Origin: Botryosphaeria dothidea
Lineage: Eukaryota; Ascomycota; Dothideomycetes; Botryosphaeriales; Botryosphaeriaceae
Assembly: GCA_011503125.2 (NCBI GenBank)
Contig: WWBZ02000082.1
Span: 806,001-870,000, forward strand
DNA: 64,000 nt
Reading direction: 5' to 3'
In this document: piece after piece, positions 56,103 through 64,000 of the stretch
Numbering within the stretch: the stretch's first letter is position 1
How the letters are laid out: every line of letters starts with the position of its first letter
Made by a program: the position numbers and the translations under genes
Notes under the pieces: model-generated
Databases searched by the model: none
Told to the model about the DNA's origin: nothing
What the model saw: the letters and a program-made list of their open reading frames with translations, nothing else

Positions 56103-57520
56103 GGTGACCTAAGTCTGAAGGGTTTCCGGAAAGTATTGAAGGATGATACGTCCAAACCTGGTGGATAGAGAGGGTATTTGTAGTCGGACACCAATATGGG
56201 CCTCCTCTTTTCTCAGATACACTACCAGAGCACAGGTCAGTCCCTTCTCACCGACTAGTTGAGATCGGGTACAATCAGTTCCGTCAACCCGCGTTGATTC
56301 ATGACATATTCATTGCTCATCACTAGATGAGTTCATAGAGCTTGAAAGCGCTTAGTGAGCCGCTTGCACCCGGAAGTATGATTTGACTTCAATATCACGG
56401 CAATTAGCTCAGGCTTTGCTCGGCAAATGGCAACCGGCTATTGGAAATTTCCCGCCTTGTTTATAGACTGCTGTACTTCCCGGCTCCCCTCATCTCCATG
56501 GAGGAATGACGGTGGCATTCACCCCGCGAGAGCTCTATTTGTCCAAGATTCCCGGGGTGGTCTTGAGTGTCGATCAGACCGAGTCAACGAAGTTTTCAAG
56601 GTGCTGAATCGTGCGCGAGGAGTGTGTGGTCAGTCCAAGAGATTTGTAGAGAAGGCGATGTGGCATACGAAATCCTCATTGAGGTGAGCGGGGTGTTGTG
56701 GAGTATGAGACTATTTTTTGAGCTGGTGGAGCTGGTGGACTCCCAGGTTTACCGGCGTACGTGTAGAAGGAGACGATGGTTTTCTCAGCCAGCTCTCTCC
56801 CCGCTAGAGATCAGCAGTCACAACAGGAGAAATGGGTGTTCCCCTTCAGATCACCTCAGATCAATACCGATATGAAGGGAGAGGCAGATTTGAAGGACAG
56901 TGCGGTGAGAAGCACAGCCTGGTATCGGGATGCGCAATTCATATTGAGGAGAATCGATCACATGTCCACCTAGATGAATGCATCAACTGCGTATGAGTGA
57001 TGAGAAAGCGGCAGCAGTGCTATGAACCAATGGAGCAGAGCCCGCATACTTCAGCTTCTACTCTCCTCTAATAAATGCCAGGGAGGGTGATCAGCGACAT
57101 TAATTGCTTCGTAGTGATGTGGTGATGGCACAGTCCCGCAGGAGATGGGAGCCCTGAGGAACAAGGCAACCACAAGACGCTTCATCATCTTTGTCCTCGT
57201 CGTCATCGTTGCGACAGTAACGGGGCCACGTGTTGTCTTCGTCTTTGCAGGAATAATGCGAAATGTCGATTGTCATGGAGGATGGTGAGGGAGTGGTTGA
57301 TGGGAGGAGATCAGTGCGGCTCTGTCGGAGCTTGGCGGCCGCCGGGCAGTCCATCCAGCTTGACGCGCCTCGCTGCGTGCCTGGAGCCGGAGCTCATCCA
57401 TCCATCCAACACCCAAGCTCCAAGCCGCAACCAATCCACCCACCCCATCAACCACCGCATCCGTATCCCGGCCGTCTCCCTTCTCCTGCCGTTTGCCTCG
57501 CCAGACCTACACACAGCACC
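56103..57520. other. Divergent intergenic region
   Basis: About 1.4 kb between the lipocalin-like gene (minus) and PRE2 (plus). Short unconvincing open frames; C-rich leader before 57521. Nothing else seen. Confidence 0.45.
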
Positions 57521-58551
57521 ATGGATTCGTTAGTGGCACAGTACAGCCAGGCGCCGCACCAGAACGAGGGCTATGGCCACGAAGAACAGCAGGAGCTTAT
57601 GGAAGTCACCCCGCCGCTCTCGCTCAAATTTGCTCTGCCTCCGGTCGCTGCTGTGTGTTCACATCCACTACCTCTCTCCGCAGCTCACCGTCATACTGAC
57701 TGTGTCGTTAGCCTGCATCATGGCTCCGCACCATGACCGACGACTACTCCAACCCGAACTGCCCCATCAAGCTTGCCCACGGTACCACGACTTTAGCCTT
57801 CAGGTTCAAAGGCGGCATTATCGTTGCCACCGATTCGAGAGCTACTGCCGGTAACTGGATCGCCAGTCAGACGGTGAAGAAGGTTATTGAGATCAACAAC
57901 TGCTTGCTGGGAACCATGGCTGGTGGCGCTGCCGTAAGCTACATCATCTCCACCGTAGCCGAAAGGATGAAGACCTAACCCGTCATGTTGATCGACAGGA
58001 TTGCCAATATTGGCTTGCCTACCTCGGAATGCAGTGCCGCCTCCACGAGCTCAGGCACAAGCGCCGTATCTCCGTCGCCGCCGCCTCCAAGATCCTCGCC
58101 AACCTCGTCTACTCGTACAAGGGAATGGGTTTGAGCATGGTAAGCAACTCCTAGGACTTGGACATATAGGATCGCACTGATGCCATGGCTATAGGGTACT
58201 ATGTGCGCAGGTGTAACTCCCCAGGAAGGTCCGGCTCTCTACTACATTGACAGCGATGGCACCCGCCTTTCCGGAAACCTCTTCTGCGTCGGTTCTGGTC
58301 AGACGTTCGCATACGGTGTCCTGGATGCCGAGTACAAGTATGATCTCTCGGATGAGGATGCGCTCGAGCTCGGCCGCCGCAGCATTCTGGCGGCCACGCA
58401 CAGGGACGCGTTTTCTGGTGGTTACATCAACCTCTACCACGTCAAGGAGGACGGCTGGGTCAAGCATGGCTTCAACGACACCAACCCCATCTTCTGGAAG
58501 ACGAAGCTGGAGAAGGGCGAGTTCTCCAACGTCACGGCCGACCTGGAGTAG
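57521..58551 (+). CDS. PRE2: 20S proteasome beta-5 subunit
   Basis: Exons 57521-57652, 57712-57933, 57999-58139 and 58195-58551 give 283 residues (yeast Pre2 is 287). The chymotrypsin-like subunit of the 20S core. The propeptide ends KLAHG and the catalytic Thr (about 69) follows in [24 protein letters not shown] carries the conserved Asp and Arg, and later Lys lies in [24 protein letters not shown] is rebuilt across intron 2, and [14 protein letters not shown] across intron 3. The late [10 protein letters not shown] is typical of beta-5. All introns are short with GT-AG ends. The N-terminal 44 residues are poorly conserved, as usual for the propeptide. Confidence 0.96.
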
Positions 58552-59003
58552 GCGATGTAATGGCAGGCATTTCGTGGCGGGGCGGTGGTGCAATGAGATC
58601 AGGACTGTACTTCTCCGCGGGCGCGGCTAGCATAGAGCTCAATTCACGAAGCAAGATGTGATGTGCATGAAGAACAGGTGAGAGTGGTGCTGCTGCGTTT
58701 CGCATTGTGTTTGACGAGCGGCCAATAGCGAGGTTGAGCGGCGTGCTTTGGACAGCGGCTGGCTAGGCCATGCCCCTGTAGCGCAGAGCTCACGCGCATG
58801 CCGCGTGAAGGCCCGCCAGCCGCCCGCCGCACCAACCCGGTCGATCCTCTCGTCACCGGCCGGCCATTTGCTCTTTTGCTCTGCCCGCCATCCCACCACG
58901 CTTCCTTTCCACTCACAAAACACCACGACGCTTGCGCCTGCAGCCCCAGCCAGCAACGTCCAAACCCGCGTCAGCATGCACGCCTGATTCGTCTGCATGC
59001 GCC
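58552..59003. other. Intergenic between PRE2 and INP1
   Basis: 452 bp, GC-rich, with a C/T-rich leader in the last 100 bases. No gene seen. Confidence 0.4.
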
Positions 59004-60806
59004 ATGTCCTCCCCGACCGCACCCTCAACCCCGACACCTGCGCCGCCTCCGGCTAACCGCGGCGTGCGCCGTTCTTTCACCCTGCCAACACGCTTCAGCA
59101 GCCCGAGCACGCCCTCCGAGTCGCCCGCCTCTGCCGATGGAGTGGAGATCCTGTTCAATCACAGCTTCGCGAAGGTAGTGCTGTTCACAACGGCGGCGTC
59201 GCTCTCTAGGCCTTCGTCTAGCGCGAGCAATCGGACGGTTCTCAGGGACCAACCCCCCACGGATACCATCCCTTGGGTCTCGCCGACCGAGAGCACCGTC
59301 GCTGCTGGTACGTGCAACCGTGAGGCTATGCAGGTCTGTCGCGCTGTTAACCATTGTACAGGCCCGATCAGGATCTACCGTGTCCCTGGTTCCGTCGCAT
59401 TCCTTCACTCCGGCTCCCTGCTGCACGCAATACTGCCCAAGTCACAATGCTGGTGCGTCGATGGCGTATCAAAGTTTGCCATGCGCATCCCCCGCCCCAA
59501 CTCGTACTATCGCATCGAACTCCCTGGCGACGGAGAGGAAAACCTGGCCAAAGTGGAGGAGCTCAAAGGTGTGATGGAGAAGGTCCTTCTGTACGAGAAG
59601 ACAGTGTGTCCGTTTACGCGTGGCTTCCATGTTGAAATACCAGAGATCCCGGCGACCCCGCCCCGGAGAAAGAGACCTGTCACTCCCGGTAGGGCCAAGA
59701 AGTGGAAGCTTGACGGGGTCTGGAAGCCGGAGGACGGTGAGCGACCCGTAAGCCAGGGAACAGAAAAGTCATTTGCGTCGGATAATAGCACCATATCGGC
59801 CTCTCCAGACCTGTACAGACGCAGCAGCGTCTTTTCAACCGCCTCCATTTCCAGCTCCATTCCAGAGGACGAGACACCTTCCGAAGACGGCTCCTCGGAG
59901 AACTCGAGTACGAGGCGCACCCTAAAGCACAAGATGAGACCTACAGAACGTTCGAGATCAGTAACGGCGCCTGCCGGGCTGCGCTTCAGGTCGGCGTCCA
60001 ATTCCTCGCTTGCAGCCTCAGCTGAAGAATCGTCTGACCTCAACTCTGATGCTGCGAGCGTATCCTCGACCGCGGATTCTGCTGCAGACTCTTTCTATTC
60101 CGTGAATAACGAATCAAACATGCGGGATTTGCACTCCAGACAGGCGTCAATGTACTTTGACGCCGCGTCGATGCGTCGAGAATCTCCGCCGGCAAAGGCG
60201 GTGGACGGCGCGTCAGACCAAGATCTAAACACCAGCCCGGCAACACGCCATAAGCGTGAGATATCCGAGCTGACCATCACCGGTCATATGCACCTGAGCG
60301 AGGATGAGCGCTCGCCGTTTACGCCGTCGCCTCGTGCCGAAGAGCGACCCAGCTCTACCCCGCCGACACCGACTTTAACCAGTGATTCGGATTCGGCCGT
60401 GGACATGAGCTATCCGGATATAGACCCACCGCCCGAGACGATCAGGCTGCGCCGTCTGACGAGCACGTCACATCTGCGCGCCTTCTCGCCCATGCCACAT
60501 CCGGCGAATCTTTCGACACCTCCTCAACATCACCCCAAGAAAGATTTTACAGGCGCCATCATGCAGAAGACCATGGGCATTTTGATGGGCCCGCCGGCGC
60601 ACCTTGTTGCGCTTATGCTCCGCATCGCGGCGCGCATAGCGACGGGGATGTTTACGCCCGACTCTTGGAACCTGCGGCGAGGGAAGAAGATCCCAGGCGC
60701 ATGGCAGTGGAGCGAGGATGAGGACGAATGGGATGAAGAGGATGACTACGGCATCCCTCTGCACAACTACAGAAAGGCGGAAACGGACGCGTCGGACGTT
60801 GACTGA
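59004..60806 (+). CDS. INP1: Inheritance of peroxisomes protein 1
   Basis: Exons 59004-59307 and 59362-60806 give 582 residues. The ATG at 59004 (MSSPTAPSTP) is used; the open frame before it has no ATG. The Inp1 domain (PF12634) spans about 45-220: VEILFNHSFAKVVLFT, PIRIYRVPGSVAFLHSG, ILPKSQCWCVDGVSKF, YRIELPGDGEE and LLYEKTVCPFTRGF. Inp1 tethers peroxisomes to the cell cortex so some stay in the mother cell; in filamentous fungi it may hold them at set sites in hyphae. The rest is Ser-rich and disordered with an amphipathic segment near 520-560 (MGPPAHLVALMLRIAARIAT). The 54-nt intron is open in frame. The acidic C-terminus contains WSEDEDEWDEED. Confidence 0.88.
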   Translation: MSSPTAPSTPTPAPPPANRGVRRSFTLPTRFSSPSTPSESPASADGVEILFNHSFAKVVLFTTAASLSRPSSSASNRTVLRDQPPTDTIPWVSPTESTVAAGTCNREAMQVCRAVNHCTGPIRIYRVPGSVAFLHSGSLLHAILPKSQCWCVDGVSKFAMRIPRPNSYYRIELPGDGEENLAKVEELKGVMEKVLLYEKTVCPFTRGFHVEIPEIPATPPRRKRPVTPGRAKKWKLDGVWKPEDGERPVSQGTEKSFASDNSTISASPDLYRRSSVFSTASISSSIPEDETPSEDGSSENSSTRRTLKHKMRPTERSRSVTAPAGLRFRSASNSSLAASAEESSDLNSDAASVSSTADSAADSFYSVNNESNMRDLHSRQASMYFDAASMRRESPPAKAVDGASDQDLNTSPATRHKREISELTITGHMHLSEDERSPFTPSPRAEERPSSTPPTPTLTSDSDSAVDMSYPDIDPPPETIRLRRLTSTSHLRAFSPMPHPANLSTPPQHHPKKDFTGAIMQKTMGILMGPPAHLVALMLRIAARIATGMFTPDSWNLRRGKKIPGAWQWSEDEDEWDEEDDYGIPLHNYRKAETDASDVD

Positions 60807-62820
60807 TTTCCTAGTACTGTAATAACGATACCCCGCAGTGAGCACTTGCCGGCAAGGCTGGAATTTTTTTCTTTTGGAGACGAGCGATTTGGCGCCTGGG
60901 ATTTTGCTTTTGAAGCCAACAATGGCGTTTCTTGGATAGCGAAGGACGGATCAGGCAAGGATGGACGCTGTGTCCCTTCGCTTGGGCATGGAGGGCGTTG
61001 TGGGAGATTTGATGATAATGGGCTCCAAGGATGTAGAAATACATCAGCATGAGATTGGCGCGAAGTGTGGCCAGATGTAGGACTTTGGGGAGGCTTAGTT
61101 GGAGAGAAATAGGATTACATGAGCGGATTACCATCATTTTGGAGCAAAACACGGTCATGCGCAGCGATATCGGGCTAATGGGATAAAAAGCAGAAAATGG
61201 GATAGCTCATGAAGAAGACCCTTCTCCACTGCAAAAGCATTCCAGAGGTAAGCAGCCGTAAGCCGCGCATGTCCCATGGGAGGGGTGATTGGCGGTCAAC
61301 ACCACGTGCCCCTTCCCTCTTTGGCTGGATGGGATGAGGGTAGATCCTCCGCTATCACGCTGCCTTACATAGCCGTGAGTCCTACAGGGGGGTTATCGCA
61401 GCCGGTGGTTAGCCCCAAGTGTAATTTTCCAACAGAAGGTTAGATTATTATTGTATCATGGGGAGTGGAAGCATTCGGTGTATTGTATTTTTAGGAACAA
61501 ACCCATCCGGACGAATGCTTCCACTCCCTCCGAGGTTATGTTTCTTAGAGGTTATTTTTCCTTCGGCTGCAACACCCCCTGCACACCCACAGCTGCAAGT
61601 CATCGACCGGAACAGGGCTCGGCGCCCAGGGTAAGCGGACGAGGCTGGCAACAAGGCCAGCTTTTTTTTCTTCCTTACGCTGCCTCAGCATGTGCTCTCG
61701 CTTGTCTGGGGTAGGTGGGATAAGGAGGGCTACGAGGTCGTGTCACAGCTTTACATCCGATGGGGAGCCGTGCGAATCATGGGGTCTTGTATGGTGTGGC
61801 ATACAACAGCTGAAGGAGCTGGACGACCGAAGCAAAGATGGGCGTTGAGGCGCTGCTGGTGGTGGGCAGCGGTGTGGTGGGCAACGATGAGAGCTGAAGG
61901 GCCAGGAAAGACGAGACGGGGAGGGAAAGAAGGTGTGCGTACCTGTCATCACGACGATGGCAAGCAGATGGAGAAAGGTGCAGCGCTGCGGAACATAGCA
62001 GAGAAATGCGGACGGGAAGGAGGTGCCCATCTCTTCGATCGTGCAGCGAGCCCCGGGCGGCTGCAGACGGGCGTGTTCTAGCTGTTGCTTGTCCGCTCCT
62101 CCCGCTTCCCTGCAGCAATGGCCGCGGCGCTGAGGGCTGTTGTGGTGGCCGAGCTGGACCGCGGGAGCGCGCGGCGGGGCGGCCACGACTAGCGGGCGCA
62201 GCGCAACGACGTCACCCGTTACTTTGCTTTCCACAGCGTCCGCCCTCGTCCCTCACCACCACCACCGCCCAGAAGCCCACTGACATCAGCTTACCGCCCG
62301 CTGCGGCCCTGCAGCCCCGCCGCACCACGCTGTGTCTGCCCTTGCCGAAAACACGCGCACCCTCCCTCAAGCGCTTGTTTCGCGTCGTCTTGCCCGAGTG
62401 GCTGGGGCAACAGTTTCGAGCCCAACCTCTCGCGACTTTGCTCTCCCCGCGACCCCTGTCCCCAGTGGCGCCCAGCCTGTTGTCCACATGCATCGAGCAG
62501 CAGAATCCCGCTGCCCTGCTGCGCGTCGAGGGCTGGCTTGCTGCCTTCTACCATCTGAGATCAAAACAAACGGCGTGGCAGGCAGCGTATATAGACGACA
62601 GCCCACCTCTCCCTGCCACCCCTTCTTGATTCAATTTTCTCCCACACTGATCTCCCTTAGTGCTTGTGCTTCAACACCACGGGGTGCGGTGTGTGTCATA
62701 TTCTTTTTTGCTTCCCTCCTGCTTGACCTTCCGCTCTAGGAAGATCGCATCGTATCCTTCCCCATCCGGGCATCCCATGTCTCCCCCTCTCGCCTAATCG
62801 ATTGATTCTCCTCCTCCACG
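60807..62820. other. Gene-free stretch with best MITE copy
   Basis: About 2.0 kb. Holds the element at 61385-61581 and, from about 62200, a C/T-rich leader before the gene at 62821. Overlapping open frames between 61690 and 62740 look random. Confidence 0.45.
61385..61581. mobile_element. Best-preserved MITE-like element with both terminal repeats
   Basis: 197 bp. The left end CAGGGGGGTTATCGCAGCCG follows TA; the right end, GGCTGCAACACCCCCTG, is its inverted partner and is followed by CA (possibly a mutated TA). Inside, the core at 61463-61526 has arms GAGTGGAAGCATTCG and CGAATGCTTCCACTC and is 64 bp because of an 11-bp loss relative to the 54.2 kb copy, to which it otherwise aligns almost base for base in reverse orientation. 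The flanks TTAGCCCCAAGTGTAATTTT and GAGGTTATGTTTCTTAGAGG also match that copy. No coding capacity. A TA target and CAG-type ends would suit Tc1/mariner (pogo/Fot-like) transposase. Confidence 0.8.
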
Positions 62821-63468
62821 ATGGCCTCCTGCCGAACCCCATCTCCACCCCCTCACTTCCCGGACTTCCGCTCCACCCCTTCGCCCATCCGCCGCCGCCT
62901 GCCCCGCCCTCTGCCCGACCCGCCCGGCGAGCTCCCCTTCTCCGCCGTCTCCACCTCGTCCTCCTCCTCGCTGGCGTCGTCACGAGCTTCCTCCACCTCC
63001 TTCTCCCCCGGCGACTCCCCGGACAAGGTCCTCGCCATCATCCATGAGATCGACGCCGCCCTGCACTACACCAACAGCCAGCGCCAGCGCCAGCGCCAGC
63101 GACCGCTCCGCTTCTCCTCCGCGGCCAACCCCTCTCCGCCCGCCTCGGCGTCGGTGTCGCCAACGCGCCAGCGCCCCGTCTCGGCATCGTCCTACTCCTC
63201 CTCCTCATCCTCCTCCGCCACCGCCGCCTTCTCCTCGCTGAGCTGCCCCCGCACCCGCGCCCGCACCCTCCGCCGCGTCTTCTCCCCGCGCGACGAGAGC
63301 CTGCGCGAGGTGCGCGCGCGTGACTCGGACATCTGTCTGCAGCGCGTCTACGAGCGGCAGGTCATGATGTACCTCGACGGCAGCATCTTTGCGGTCAGGC
63401 CGTTGCAGCGAGGGAGCGGTGGTGGCGGCGGCGACGGCGGCGATTGGTGGGGGGAGATGCCGCCTTGA
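62821..63468 (+). CDS. Ser/Pro-rich hypothetical protein
   Basis: 215 residues from the ATG at 62821 after a long C/T-rich leader. Pro-rich start (TPSPPPHFPDFRSTPSPIRR), poly-Ser stretches, one possible helix (DKVLAIIHEIDAALHYTNSQ), a QRQRQRQR run, then a more ordered C-terminal part (RTLRRVFSPRDESLREVRAR, DICLQRVYERQVMMYLDGSI) that is the most likely conserved piece. No domain is recognised. A large intact frame, ordered C-terminus and leader favour a real gene; high GC makes chance frames common here, hence moderate confidence. Confidence 0.6.
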   Translation: MASCRTPSPPPHFPDFRSTPSPIRRRLPRPLPDPPGELPFSAVSTSSSSSLASSRASSTSFSPGDSPDKVLAIIHEIDAALHYTNSQRQRQRQRPLRFSSAANPSPPASASVSPTRQRPVSASSYSSSSSSSATAAFSSLSCPRTRARTLRRVFSPRDESLREVRARDSDICLQRVYERQVMMYLDGSIFAVRPLQRGSGGGGGDGGDWWGEMPP

Positions 63469-64000
63469 ACGGAGCGGCTGGATGGGGTTTAATTTTTTTT
63501 TATATCGAAGGGATTGGGTGGTTGAGGTTTGCAGGTGGGTTATCGGGTTGGAGTTGGGAGATTTTTGTGGTTGAGATGCTGACGAGGACTGCAGAGTAGA
63601 ATGACTTAAGGAAAGCTCCGAGGCGCCTGGCAGGCAGGGTTGTTGCCTGTTGATCACGAGAGGCGGCTTCCTTTTCTGGAGGCGGCAACTAACAGGAGGA
63701 TTTCTGGGCTCTGCCAGGGAGTAGCGACGAAGAAGTGGATGTGAAAAAAAAGGAAGGGAGACGAAGCGAAGTCTCATCCGCCGAAATGGGGATGCCAAAG
63801 GGTGAAAATCCCAAGGAAACTCAAGATGAGGACTACGAGAAGGCTATCTTGCTGGTGCCTTTATGAGACTACGAATTTCGGACTGCACGAAACCGATTGG
63901 TGTGACGAAGTTGAAGCAGACTGGGATTCTCCAGGTGGAAGTCTTTGCTGAGATGCAAACAGTCTGCTGCTACAACGCAGCGCGAATCAATCACGAAACC
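63469..64000. other. 3' region to window end
   Basis: 532 bp, AT-richer, with a T-run near 63491. No gene is recognised before the window ends. Confidence 0.4.

Noticed and set aside
58932..59003. Upstream extension of INP1
   Set aside because: The open frame begins with a non-ATG codon; the first in-frame ATG is at 59004 and starts a typical disordered N-terminus.

Overview
The window is nuclear DNA of a filamentous ascomycete (Pezizomycotina). Short introns of about 48-80 bp with GTAAGT-like donors and CTAAC/CTAAT branch points, Zn2Cys6 and HET families, GPI-anchored wall proteins and a GC-rich, gene-spaced layout all point there. A Dothideomycete is my best guess; that is inference from gene content, not a search result. 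Most calls below are spliced models made by hand, so exon positions are given in each entry. There are no tRNA, rRNA, CRISPR or bacterial-type features.

Left part (1-23.6 kb), mostly conserved housekeeping genes: a Zn2Cys6 regulator running off the left edge (minus), about 4.2 kb of gene-free GC-rich DNA, a cytochrome P450, cytosolic tyrosyl-tRNA synthetase, a 3.6 kb gene-poor stretch, phosphopentomutase diverging from a cytochrome-b5-fused sphingolipid desaturase, a membrane-anchored HODM/DUF3445 protein, and ALG9 mannosyltransferase diverging from NAF1 through a 207 bp shared promoter. Middle (23.6-39.3 kb): a GPI-anchored Cys-containing surface protein, a possible His-rich mini-protein, a TFIIIC triple-barrel subunit, a VPS62-family protein and a large disordered conserved protein.

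Accessory part (39.3-57 kb): a RING protein with a duplicated C-terminal module, a coiled-coil orphan, a decayed HET-domain gene, and four minus-strand secreted or wall genes (GH17 glucanase, repeat-rich GPI protein, GH76 mannanase relic, CrtC/Diels-Alderase-like lipocalin). Three of these four carry disabling lesions. Right part (57-64 kb): proteasome beta-5 (PRE2), INP1 peroxisome inheritance protein and a Ser-rich hypothetical.

The most interesting unexplained signal is a dispersed family of small non-coding inverted-repeat elements (MITE-like). A 73-77 bp hairpin core begins GAGTGGAAGCATTCGTCCGG. The best copy has outer terminal repeats starting CAGGGGGT and ending near a GGCTGCGATA motif, possibly on TA target sites. 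About ten full or partial copies lie at 12.5, 24.4, 34.2, 40.0-40.3, 41.4, 47.4, 54.2, 54.7 and 61.4 kb. One sits exactly at the broken 5' end of the GH76 gene. The HET relic has lost three conserved Trp codons to stops by G-to-A changes, and the GH76 relic one Gln codon by C-to-T, as expected from repeat-induced point mutation or similar decay.
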